Of a DNA stretch of 64,000 nt, positions 1-10,211 are shown one piece after another. Under the pieces are notes generated by a model that was not told the origin of the DNA, ran no database searches, and saw only the letters and a program-made list of their open reading frames with translations. Within the stretch, counting starts at the first letter, position 1, and the number at the start of each line of letters is the position of its first letter. This stretch comes from Bryopsis sp. KO-2023. Lineage: Eukaryota > Chlorophyta > Ulvophyceae > Bryopsidales > Bryopsidaceae. Where the stretch lies: assembly GCA_030272585.1 (NCBI GenBank), contig BSYQ01000003.1, positions 3,038,001 to 3,102,000 on the forward strand, in the 5' to 3' direction. The position numbers and the translations under genes were made by a program.

Positions 1-460
1 TGGTTATTGTTGTCTAATGGACATGCAAACACTGCCATCCTCTCTTACAAGAAATAATAGGTTCAGTTCAACATACATCCTTCACTTATATTTCGCATGC
101 TCCTTGTACACATTTCTGTGTGGAAACATGTCACAATGACAAATTTACATACACATATACATCTCTAGATCGACCTAGCGAACTTTTCCCCAGAACTGAC
201 ATTTGGTTTCCAAAGCCATTTCCATGAAACGTGAGGAAAACTAATACATGAATGTGGCAGTCTCAGGGTTCTTGTTCATCTGATTGTCCCGACACCTTGA
301 TTTCACATTGAATCTAACAGCCCTTCCTTGAAAATCCTCCGTGCCAAAAACACACAAGGTTGGAAGAACAACTAGAAAAACACAAATTCCACCCCCAACA
401 ATCAGGAATTCAAAACCTCGCAAGCATTCTCAATGCAATTGCTTCCTCTGCCTGGTGTGC
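1..460. other. 3' flank of the F-box/LRR gene
   Basis: No gene is supported here. The stretch lies downstream of the minus-strand F-box/LRR stop codon and probably holds its 3' UTR and spacer. The short ORFs on both strands show no recognisable family and no exon-like splice signals. Confidence 0.4.
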
Positions 461-1534
461 TCAGTACATGATTTCGGCCAGCGATTTCATGCCAGAGAAA
501 TAGTCCAGAAACTGCTCCGGATATATCGCTATGTCATTCCCGACCGAAGTGTTTAACACATCCAAAGATGTGAGGCCCGTCAAATTTGCCAGGTGCTCCA
601 AACACCTATCCGTTATCCCGGTGTTTCTCAGCCCCAGGAAAGTCAGCTGGATCAACTTCGAGACATGCTGAACGCTGCGATTCCCCACACAAGTGCATGA
701 CAGATCGAGAAAAGTCAAATTCGACAGCCCCACGAGGTGCTTCACCCCCCGATCGCCTATCCAGGTCGAGGTGAGGTCCAACGTGGTGATTGCCTTCATC
801 TTGCCCAACCATTGCAGCCCGTTGTCGGTGATGCCGGTCGACCACAGATTCAACGAAGTCAGACCTGTGAGCTTGGATAATCCTCGCACACCACCATCCC
901 CCACCAAAGTTGCTGCCAGGTCCAGCATCCTCAGATTCGACATCGCCCCGACGCACTCCATCCCAGCATCGCTTACACTTGTGTCCCACAGGTTCAGAGA
1001 TTTCAATTTGTGCAGCCTTGTCAGACACTCCAGCCCAGAATCCATCGTCTGCTTCCCCTTCAGGTCCAGCTCCGTAAGATCAGTCAGATTAGCGAAAAGA
1101 GCGACGTTGTGGTCTGGGATGCCCATCAAATCCAAGCTTCTCAAGTTGGTGAATCGGTTGCAGACGACCTTCCTCACGTTCAGGATGGACCCCATGCATT
1201 GCACCGATCGACTGGAAATACGAATGCCGGTGACGGTGCTGTCCACCACATCCCTCCAGCGACGATTCACCGTCCGGACGGGGCTGAGCTGTTGTCTGGT
1301 GAAGTCTTGGATTATGGCTGCCAAAATATCGTGATGCAGAGCACCCCACGTTTCTGGTTGTTGTGCCTGGGGACAGCCAGCTGCACCAGATCATTAGCGA
1401 TGAATTTCCTCCCTGTCCGATTTCCCGTTTTGAAACCACAAAATGCTGAAGGCAATCTTTGGTGTTTTTTTTTTTTTTCTGGGGACAGATACCTCATTCA
1501 CCCTGTTGCTTGTGGAGGCCTCAGCTCCAGACAT
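461..1534 (-). CDS. F-box-like leucine-rich repeat protein (FBXL/AMN1 type)
   Basis: Two exons, 1493-1534 and 461-1366, encode 315 residues. The start is the ATG at 1534. The first exon gives MSGAEASTSNRVNE and splices in phase 0 (donor gtatct, acceptor ccccag) onto the long exon, which has no ATG of its own at the right place. Residues about 18-50 (LHHDILAAIIQDFTRQQLSP, then a WRDVV) look like a degenerate F-box. From about residue 60 to the end there are eight or nine repeats of the form LxxLxLxxTxxxDxGLxxLxxL, the cysteine-containing/AMN1-like LRR subtype. By family knowledge such proteins bring substrates to SCF (SKP1-cullin-F-box) ubiquitin ligases; the substrate cannot be inferred. The gene is divergent from the AMSH gene. 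The repeats are clear; the F-box call and the tiny first exon are less certain. Confidence 0.8.
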
Positions 1535-1993
1535 CTTTTCCTGAGAACACAGCGATCACACACCCATCCCATCAAATTCCAAACACGTGAATTGCATGTG
1601 TCATGAAGGTGAGCATGGCGGGAAGCGTATCAGTGAGGGTCCACGCAAATTTTTTGGCAAAAAACCTCACCAGACGGGGAAAACACACACTTTCACGGAT
1701 GGGCGACAAGATCAGGGGACCTGTTCCATACATACTTGACGAAAAAACGAGTCGAAAGAACGTGTCGTTTTTTCCAAAAAAAACAGTAATAAACTCGGCG
1801 AATGCTTTCTTTCCCCCCACCCAACGTCAAGCATTTGGATGGGCTCTGGTACGTAACCATTGCTAAAATTCTGTTCGTACAGTTTCAATGACGTAATCTT
1901 CCGATGCGGAGCTCTCGCATAAGTCGGTTCGGGACTGGATTGTCCCTGCGACGTTCTTCTCATTCGAGACCATTTTTTTTTTCTCCCGTTACT
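1535..1993. promoter_or_regulatory. Shared 5' region of the F-box/LRR and AMSH genes
   Basis: About 460 bases separate the two divergent start codons, so both promoters should lie here. I see no TATA box or known operator. A run of T just precedes the AMSH ATG. Confidence 0.35.
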
Positions 1994-4379
1994 ATGCCGA
2001 GTGCGATTCAAAGCAATGGCCAGGGGTCACTGGTGGAATATCTGGCCTCCAAGGTCCGTAAGGTGGATCCTTCGGAATTGCAGAGCGTCCACAGATACCT
2101 GCAATCCGCCCAGCTGGTGTTAACTCAGGTGCAGTGGAGTCTGCTCCAACGAATCATCCGTCTCGGAATCCCCTCTGGCTTCATCGTGGGCGTCGTGTGG
2201 GTTGAAGATAATATTTTTGCAACTCATGGGAAAATGCTGTGACAGGCTGGGGTCTATCGAAAGTATGGAAACGAAGAGCAGCTGTACCTCATGCTGCTGA
2301 GGTTCGCAAGGTATGGGCAGGAAGATCGAATCGGTTTTCCGTCGCACGGAGTGGGTGCTGCTGGAGAAATGGGGGTGCCAGAAGCTGGAAGGAAGCTGAT
2401 ACAGACGTGGTGTTTTTCTGTTGCAGTTTAATGATAGAGACGGTGCCGAGGCATTCACAATTCAATGCGAAGAATTCTTCATACATTCAATTGAAAAAGG
2501 TGATCCAAAGAAATAAAAAGAAAACGGGAATTTAAAGAAAAGAAAATTATCGGCTTGAGAAGATCGACATGACTTGGGGCCAGGGCAGGGTCGTTCCAAA
2601 TATTCGTTTTAGTTTTCTGAATTCGAAGAATATTTTCGATTTGTTTAGTTTAGTCACCAGTCAATTCGGAACATCAACTTCAGTTGCAGTCGAGGAAAGT
2701 GTGGCGAATAACATTTTATTTCCATTTTCCTTTTTCCCTTTTTTTTTCTAACCCTGTTCAAATTTCATCCTCTTCCTCTGACAACTACAATTTTGAATTT
2801 TTTTTTTGTTAAAGGTGCTAAAAACTTCCTGTCTACAAGAGCTGGAGGAACTGAAAACCTCCCTGTCCACAAAATCTCTGGTGCAACCCAAACCAGCAAA
2901 ACCGAAACGGCAGACGCACACCGTGCAATTCGGCACCTCCCTGGTTCCAGAGATCGACTGGGGAGATTCAGCAATACCCCAACCAAGCAACGGCTCTCTA
3001 ATAGATGCCATTCCCTCAGCATCCATGGCTCCACCCCCCCAATTCAACCTCAAGTACTCCAGGTCTGCCAAGGGAACCAGCTTGGAAAAGCATGGCCTGT
3101 TCGGGGCTGCTCAGCCGGATCCACTGGAGCCAGCTATGCATTCTTCTCAAATCGCTTACCCAGCTGTGGAGGGCATGTCGCTCATCGATGCAGAGCCCCC
3201 GATGAACCCTGTCGTCAGTCCACCTCCGGAGCTTGAGTTGGGGCCACAGCAAGTCGAGGTGAATGCTTCGATGACAGACCGGCATATCCACCTGAAGATT
3301 TCAAATTGTTTAATTTTTTTTTTCCTGGAAGAGTTTCAGTTTCATGGGTAGCTTATTCACGGTGTGGTTGGGCACCACCAGGCATGGATGGTGAATCTTG
3401 ATTTGAGTTGGCACAGGGAGCCTTACAGGGTTTGGTCGATATCTGTATTTTTTTTTTCTTCTGGAGTATTCATCGTTTGGTCGATGTGTGATTCAGGTGG
3501 AGTATGTTGCAGCCCCCACTGCTCCGCCCGATCCTTCCCACACATGCTGCACGGCCGTGGCTCCAGTAGAAAAGACTGTCGTTAAGAGGGAAGGGCTGCG
3601 GGAAGTCCAGATTTCGTTTGATATGATGAAGCTCTTCCTGCACCACGTCGAGTCGAACACCAGAAAGGGAATCGAAACTTGTGCAGTGCTGGCTGGTGAG
3701 GATTTGGCTGGGTGGAATTGTTTTTTTTTGTCAATATTTTTGGTGGGGGAGGGTGCTCTTGTGCATTTGATTTCCAAAGCGGTGTCGAGTTTCATTCGAG
3801 TTTCAAATTCATATGAAAGTGTTGTATGATAAGGTGCTGATTTTTTCAAACTGTTTGTTGTTATCCTTTGAATTTTTTTTTCGAGTTTATATTTGTGTAT
3901 TTCCACTTTTTTTTTCCCCAAAAAAAACAGGGGAATTAGGGGGCGAAGATGATGTGTTGCGGGTCAATGCATTAATCCTGCCTCCACAGAAGGGCTCCCG
4001 AGATCAGGTCGAAATGCTGAACGAAGAAATCTTGCTTGAGGAAACCGTGGCAAAAGGGTTGATCGTGATGGGATGGATCCACACCCACCCCGAGTTCGAA
4101 TGCTTTCTCTCCTCCGTCGATGTGCACACCACTCTGGGTTTTCAGATTTTGCTGGAAGAGGCGCTGGCGATCGTCATGGCTCCAAAAGACACCAAGAGGA
4201 AATGCGGAGTGTTTCGGTTGACCACCCCAGGGGGAATGGACCTGATCCAAGGCTGCCCGCACAGGGGTTTTCATTCGCACAGCGAGACGAAAACCGGGCA
4301 GCCGATTTACGAGGTTTGCAACCATGTGTTCATCAATCCGAGGCTGAAAGTCAGTGCCATAGATAGGAGGGCTGGATAG
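1994..4379 (+). CDS. AMSH: AMSH/STAMBP-type JAMM deubiquitinase
   Basis: Six exons in consistent phase: 1994-2128, 2246-2310, 2427-2499, 2815-3258, 3497-3695 and 3931-4379, giving 454 residues. Residues about 10-115 match the USP8-dimerisation/MIT-like domain (AGVYRKYGNEEQLYLMLLRF, then ETVPRHSQF). A proline-rich linker follows. The C-terminal third is an MPN+/JAMM domain: the catalytic-site Glu in GIETCAVLAG, the zinc motif GWIHTHPEFECFLSSVD with both His and the Asp present, and the AMSH-specific second zinc site around CPHRGFHSH. By family knowledge AMSH trims K63-linked ubiquitin from endosomal ESCRT cargo. All catalytic residues are present, so it should be active. The length is close to animal AMSH (about 424). 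It faces the minus-strand RIIa gene tail to tail. Confidence 0.93.
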
Positions 4380-5079
4380 GGGAAGAAGAATTTTTAAGTT
4401 AAAAGAATCTATCATGTTGAAGTGGAAGAAGGGGGGGGGGCTATGTCGGGCTTGTTTTATGGCGAGGCGATTTTTTGTTTGTTTATCCAGCTGTGTTTTC
4501 TTGATTTTTATCATGTTGGGCGAGAAAAAAATGTGAAAAGGGGTTTTAGAAGAGAAAGGGATAGTTTTGTACACAAGATCTGTAGCGGGGATAGTTGAGG
4601 GTGCAATTTATTGAAATAATCGAAAGAAAAAGAGAATTTTCAGCCGATCGATTTTGTGTGGGGGGCGGGGACAGCAGCAAGAGAGAGAGAAGAGTATATG
4701 GGTTCTTGTTTGGAAGTGTTGGCTTGGGGTTACTGTAGAATTGGAATTGTTTTGTTTTGTTTTTTTGCTGTTGGAGGAGGGGCGACTGTAACTCTTTTTT
4801 GTGGGATTATTTTTTTATCAATCTGGTTCTAGAACATTTTTTGTGCAGCCAAACGAGCTTCGATCAGCAACATATTTTATTAATCATTTGCTTGAGTTGA
4901 GATTCCAGTCGATCATGAACCACGCTTTCGCCACATTACAAAAGTTTGGAGCACAAGCTCTCCTTCATTGAGTATTTTCAGTCGGATTGAACCTTTTCTG
5001 ACATGCGTTTTGAAAGAATTCCCTTTTGTTTTCTCGAGAAAATCGCCACCCCATTTTCTGCTCGTGCGGTGGAATCCAC
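4380..5079. other. Convergent intergenic region
   Basis: 3' flanks of AMSH (+) and the RIIa gene (-). A G-run (4429-4440) and T-rich stretches are visible, but no gene or RNA is supported. Confidence 0.4.
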
Positions 5080-5298
5080 TCACACATCCTCCGCGTCTTT
5101 CCTTCTCTTTTCGGTCGTCAGCCAATCCACCATGAAATCCAGAGGGTTATCTGGCTTGGATATCATAACGTCAGTGATCATTTTGTGCAAGACATCCTGA
5201 AGCTCTTGCTTGTGGGCGTAGTCTTCCATTTCTTTGAACGCTGGAGTTTCTGGTCCCGAAGCCACCTGGGGTCGGGTCGGACTGTAAACGTGTGCCAT
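5080..5298 (-). CDS. Small RIIa/Dpy-30-like dimerisation-domain protein
   Basis: A single exon of 72 residues starting at the ATG at 5298. The frame stays open upstream, but only with non-ATG starts. Residues about 30-68 (HKQELQDVLHKMITDVM, then KPDNPLDFMVDWL) fit the RIIa fold: two helices joined by a KPDxPxxFM turn. That fold forms the dimerisation/docking module of cAMP-dependent kinase regulatory subunits, Dpy-30 and many axonemal proteins. No catalytic or cAMP-binding domain follows, so it resembles the small stand-alone RIIa proteins that bind AKAP-like helices, often in flagella. The specific partner is unknown. An upstream exon cannot be excluded. Confidence 0.7.
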   Translation of the reverse strand: MAHVYSPTRPQVASGPETPAFKEMEDYAHKQELQDVLHKMITDVMISKPDNPLDFMVDWLTTEKRRKDAEDV

Positions 5299-6077
5299 CT
5301 TTTTTTGCCGAGCTTTTCCCCTCTTGCTTGCCTTTCGAGAATCTTGCCCCCTCTCTGGCGACTTGGCTGTTAAAGTCGTCAGCAAAGGACGTCAAGGCGA
5401 TTCGTTCAATGGGAATGTTTTGGGTCGTTGATGTCCAATGCCGTGTCGGTTTCTGGGCACTGCTTATTCAGGCGATTGTTCGTTGTCCCGTGGATGCATC
5501 CGAACGACTTCCTTTCTCGCAGTGCACATCCCCTCTGAACATGACAATGACGATTATGACGATTTATGATGCATCACCGATGACCCCCCCCAAAAAAACA
5601 ATCACATATCTCAATGTGATTATTATTTATTGCCAGTATCCATTCACCTCGACCTGGTAATACATTACAAAAGGCAATTCCCCACACATACTCATACATA
5701 CCAATGTCCCCACAGTACAAAAAAAAGCACATCAGAAATCTCTCTCTGTCTCTCTGTTTCTCTCTCTCTCCAAAAACATACAAAAATTATGGAACAGCTC
5801 CGATGCAAAAAAACCCACCCCATCCAGCATCAAATATTGGGCATCTACAATTGTGATCCAAGGCTCGACCACACTCAATCTCTCGACCATCAGGCAAAAT
5901 CCAAATTCAGGGATAGCATATTCCCACCCACCCCCCCCCAAAAAAAACCCATCCCTTGCCACTGCTCATTGTTTTTCTTCCTCTCTTTTTTTTGTCTACT
6001 TTTCCCCCTCAAATCACACTTCCAGATTGAACCGACCAATCGACTTATCCCTCACGATAGGATGCGGAGATTTCCAA
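5299..6077. other. Spacer between two minus-strand genes
   Basis: It contains two C(n)A(n) junctions (5584-5598 and 5931-5947) and a CT-rich microsatellite near 5740-5770. It should hold the CBS gene 3' UTR and the RIIa promoter. No ORF is supported. Confidence 0.4.
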
Positions 6078-8340
6078 TCAAGCTTTGGAATCCAAAAAGC
6101 GGAAATTATTGACGGTGGCCCGCATGATGTCGCCCCGGGAAATCACGCCGATCAATCGCTCATCCCCATCCACGACGAAAACTCTGTGCAATCGTTTCTG
6201 GACGATGAAATCGGCCACGTCGCTCATAGGCTTCGTCAGTGGAACAGTAAATGTTTTGTGCATGCTGTCACCCACCTGCCAAGAAAAACAACACCATTAT
6301 GCATCTTACATCTACAAAAAACCAGCATGCCGTTGCGTTCCGGTCGATTTTCCTGTTTTTCCGGGTTTTGCACCAGTTTATGCCCTTTTCAGGAACAGAA
6401 TTTGCCGTTTTCAAAATGACCAAGACCTCATATCTACTGCATTTTTTTGACATGTGTAAGCATTTCAATATCACACACACACGACTATATAAAAGACGCC
6501 ACAAAATTCCTTTTCAGGGTGGAGCAATGTTTTGTCAGGTAATTAACCCCCCCCCCCCCCAAAGTTGAGACGACTTCTCTGTTTTTCCTAATCGATTTAT
6601 TAATAAAGAAGCCAGCGTGCTGCCCCTTCAAACACCCACACTCAATGTAAGCATCCTTCAACTCACGATGCATAAAAAAATATCCCCACCAACAAATCTA
6701 ACTATACAAACTGAAAAGAATAATTCTCACCAGGGTGGCTTGTGCCTTTTGGATGCTTTCTCTCAACGTGAGGAATTCACGCCACATTGCATTCCGATCT
6801 CCATCATATTCATTTATACACCTGTCGACAGGCAGCCACCACCCACCCCATTTCACAACAGAAAAAAAAAAGAAATATATATATATATATATATTATATG
6901 TATATGTGTATTATAGACACATATCCACATGCAATGGAGGAAGCCTGAGTCGACTTCCGTTGATTCTTGTTCGCTGAGGGGAGCTCCCAACCTACCTGTT
7001 CACTGGAGGAAAAAATCCATCTGATTTGTCGAGTTGGCCCGGCGTGCAATCCAGCGCCAAAACATCATAAGCAGAGACGACTCCCACAACTTTTTTGTCG
7101 TCATCTACAAGAAACGAAAAAATGAATATAGCCTCAAGTCCTTGAAAAAAAAATAAAAGCGCCGACTCCCTGATCGAATAATTGAAATAAAAAGAAGGAA
7201 TTCACTTTCTCCTCCCCTCAACCACCACCTTCTTCAAAAAACGAAAAAAAAAAATCTTATCCTGTTTTTGAGGTTCACAAATGGAACTTTGCGATTTTAA
7301 ATTTGATTGTTTATATGGAATCTACACTTCGCAAAAAAAAACACGACGGAGTAAGAGAAATACGAGAATTATGATTCGCACGATTTTCCTTCGTCTCTCT
7401 ACTAGAATGCTTTTGTCTTTCTCTCCTTTCAGTGCCCTGTTTTGTTTTCTTTTCTTTCCCTCTCTCTATTTTTCTTGAAAAACGGCATCAATGCCCGTTT
7501 TCTTTTTTTCTTTTTTTTCTCCCCATTATTTCTTAAATTCAACCATCATACCAACAACGGGAAGACCAGACACCCCCGCCTCCACCAAAGTCTCCATTGC
7601 AATGAACACGGAAGCATCCACATCGATACTCAACACAGAGGGGGTCATAATATCGGCCGCAGTCAAATCATCCCAGCATCCCTTCCAAAAAACAAATCAA
7701 CGGGCATAAATTCAGCAATCTATTTTTTATCGACCGAGTACAACGACAAAGTGGATGCCCTGCCTAAACTTCGGTCCTAAGTTTTATTTCCTGGTTTCGT
7801 CTTGTAATGAGCCATTGGTTGTTGATGGGCAGTTTTCATCAGCTTGAAACAGATTTGGTCTGCTGTCCAAAGGAAATACATTGGATCGACCGGCCGGGGG
7901 TTCAAGTTCAATACATGTACCTAATACATGCCCAATGCCATCAATTTCATTCAAACTTTTCTTATGTTTGCACCAGCATAAAAAAAATAAAATAAAAATA
8001 AAAATAAAATCCATCAGCATCCAACCATCTCTTGCCATTTTGCCCTTATTTCTTCACGAGCAGCACCAGGATTCCATTCCAGGGGTAACGAAATTATCGA
8101 ATTGCGGTTTTTCATCCTGACCTGTATCGGACAGTCTCGCGCCGCCCCATATTCGCTGACGTTTGTGGCTTTCAGACTCCCGCACCTCTGCCGGCGGCTC
8201 GAGTGCAGAGAGAACGCAGAGACGTCGACAGGGCGTGACGCTTGTCCAGCGCGAGGAGGAACTCCGATTCGATACACAGACGGCCTATCGTTTGATCGAC
8301 ACGGCCATGAAATCGGATCGCCAGTCTTTATCCCCAGCAT
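6078..8340 (-). CDS. CBS-pair protein resembling plant CBSX1/2
   Basis: Five exons: 8122-8340, 7552-7681, 6996-7104, 6731-6821 and 6078-6275, all in matching phase, for 248 residues. Two CBS domains are visible. The first begins DIMTPSVLSIDVDASVFIAM and ends LPVVDDDKKVVGVVSAYDV. The second begins VGDSMHKTFTVPLTKPMSDV and ends FVVDGDERLIGVISRGDIMR. Between them an ALDCTPGQLDKSDGFFP linker and a short W-containing helix match chloroplast CBSX1/2, which bind adenosine nucleotides and regulate thioredoxins. The first exon (about 73 residues, Arg/Ser-rich, few acidic residues) would suit a targeting peptide, but its frame and start are the least certain part. Organelle location is an inference. 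The gene is divergent from TOM7. Confidence 0.82.
6877..6900. repeat. (AT)n microsatellite in a CBS-gene intron
   Basis: About 12 AT dinucleotides. A similar TA tract is at 13550-13574 in an RFC2 intron. Confidence 0.7.
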
Positions 8341-8607
8341 CGTCTTTCCCAGTTCCAAAAAAATCAGCGGAGAAGCGCGTTTTCGATGTCGGGAGTTTGT
8401 GTGTGAGATTTTTTTTTCTTGTTTCTTGTGTGTGTGAGTTGCTGAGGTGGGAATTTAGTGACGACACGTCACGTGGTGGAAAATCCAATGGGGAATTTGA
8501 CATTCTTTGAAAAAAGAGCATTGGGTGCTGCTTTTGTGTGTCCGCGACTTTCTGGTTCCTCACCACGAATTGGTCGATTCTGAGACGAGCCCCAAAGTGT
8601 CGATAGA
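8341..8607. promoter_or_regulatory. Shared 5' region of the CBS-pair gene and TOM7
   Basis: A 267-base gap between divergent start codons. It contains an inverted ACGTCACGTGG-like element near 8462-8474 with a CACGTG E-box/G-box core. The match is seen in the sequence; any regulatory role is inference. Confidence 0.35.
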
Positions 8608-9163
8608 ATGGCAGAGGGTCGGGCGGAGGCGCTATTGAATTCCGCCGTGAAATGGTGGACGGTTGTAGCTGACAAGAGCAAGGTGTGAATAAGTTTGGCT
8701 CAAGTTTTTCATTTGTGAATGGCTGCAGCCTTTGAGAAAGAGAGTCGCATCTCTCAACCAATTTCCAGTACTTTTTTTTTACTTTTTTTTTGGGGGGGGG
8801 AAGAGGTACTTGGGAGCCAATTCATCTTTTCTTCTCAAGGAAAAGACACTGTGGTGTTTTGTTTTTTTTATCTTTATCTTTTTCATTTTTCATTTTTTGT
8901 TTTTTTTTGGGAGGGGGGGCATTGGTAATCACCTCAGCCAGCCCATTCACTGTGCAAATGAGTGGCCACTCTGGAAAACCAATCCTACAGAAGTATCATT
9001 TTGTGTTTTTTGACCTGAGATTTGATGTTGCATGTGTGTCATTCACTTTTCCCCTTACTGTCAGCCATTCCTTCAATATGGGTATGTCCCCGCCATCATC
9101 GTCTATGGAATGCTGTTCACGGAGCCAAGCCCCACATTACTTCAGCTTCTGTCACCTGCTTAG
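8608..9163 (+). CDS. TOM7: Mitochondrial import receptor subunit TOM7
   Basis: Two exons, 8608-8682 and 9065-9163, joined in phase 0 for only 57 residues. The N-terminal exon ends in AVKWWTVVADKSK, a short amphipathic basic helix. The second starts PFLQYGYVPAIIVYGMLF and ends LLQLLSPA. This matches the TOM7 signature: an aromatic/YGF(Y)xP turn followed by a single tail-anchoring membrane segment. The terminal LLSPx is typical of plant TOM7. By family knowledge TOM7 is a small subunit that modulates assembly of the outer-membrane TOM complex. The intron (8683-9064) contains two T(n)G(n) tracts. Start and stop are unambiguous once the splice is made. Confidence 0.88.
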
Positions 9164-9895
9164 CGGAGCGACAGGGTGTCAAGAGGGAGGGGGTTACGAA
9201 AAGCAGGCTCATGCAAAAATTAGATGCCCGAATTAGACGATGCGTGCAGTCTCGAAATCATGGGAGATATAGGGAAAATGAAGAATGTTTTTTAGATGGA
9301 CTGCTATTTTGTCTCGGTTTTTCCCCCTGAGGATTGTGTTTTGTAAGAATCGACACGAATCTTAATTTCTTGATCTGGGAATGGAGGTTTTTCTCTATTG
9401 GTTGCGTGAAATGAGGGAGGGGGGGTGGAAGGTGGAAAACATGTCTTGGATTGAGTGGCCCATTGAAAGGTCTGACGATTGAAAGCAAGATTCACTTTCG
9501 AGAATGAATGCACTGTCAGTGTATCGCTGAATAGTTGGATTTTCTGGATCAGCATGATGGGAATAACTTCATGAAGGATTGAAGTTGTTGAAATCATTGC
9601 GAAAGAGTTTCACAACAAATTGTTTGATGCTTCTTTCATTTTTTTTTGAGACAGCAGGTGATCTTTGCTGGGGAAATGAGGAGACTGCAAAAGATTTCGG
9701 TTTTTTGTGCATTTGGGCAGCCAGATCAAAAACCTCTCTTCAGTTTTGGGAGTTGCTGTTTTTTGGGCATCACAGCTCTACAAAAATGAACTCACGACAG
9801 ATATGACCACCACACACATTTGCACCCTCAAGGGATGCACCATTTCCACAGCCCCATCACAACAATCTCCAGAGGCAAGGTTGGGATTCCTTCAG
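9164..9895. other. Intergenic region downstream of TOM7
   Basis: TOM7 3' UTR and spacer. Short ORFs on both strands show no family resemblance or credible exon structure. Confidence 0.4.
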
Positions 9896-10183
9896 TCACC
9901 CCACCAGACGGCAGTCGAAACGGCACTCGACTGACAAACAAACTCGGCTGGTGTTCTCGTGCATCCATTTCTTCACCACGGCTTGGATCCAGGAGGGGAA
10001 AAAACGGCACATGACCCGAGGTGTTGACGGGGAAAACGTGCTCCACTGCACTCCATTGCGATCGACGAGAATAGATTTCCTTGCCAATGTGCGACGGACT
10101 CCCTTCGATTCCAGCCAGCGTCGCCAATCACAAATCCGACGCCCATACTTACCGCACCTGGCGGAGTGGATGGCGGCACTCAT
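9896..10183 (-). CDS. Possible small unidentified protein antisense to the SOUL 5' flank
   Basis: An uninterrupted frame of 95 codons starts at the ATG at 10183 (MSAAIHSARCGKYGRR) and ends at 9896. Its third codon positions are GC-rich, like neighbouring real exons. I do not recognise the family; the segment FFPSWIQAVVKKWMHENTS looks like a real helix. A strong donor (gtaagt, near 10153) and a weaker donor just upstream (gtgcgg) occur inside it. Splicing the weaker one to an acceptor near 10087 would keep frame and shorten the N-terminus. It could instead be chance or 5' UTR of the SOUL gene, whose ATG lies 29 bases from this one. Confidence 0.3.
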   Translation of the reverse strand: MSAAIHSARCGKYGRRICDWRRWLESKGVRRTLARKSILVDRNGVQWSTFSPSTPRVMCRFFPSWIQAVVKKWMHENTSRVCLSVECRFDCRLVG

Positions 10184-10211
10184 CGAGTCTTCCACGCGTC
10201 TTTGTCTAAGG

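Noticed and set aside
693-1334. 213-codon plus-strand ORF opposite the F-box/LRR gene
   Set aside because: It is the antisense shadow of the leucine-rich repeats, whose regular periodicity on the minus strand is unmistakable.
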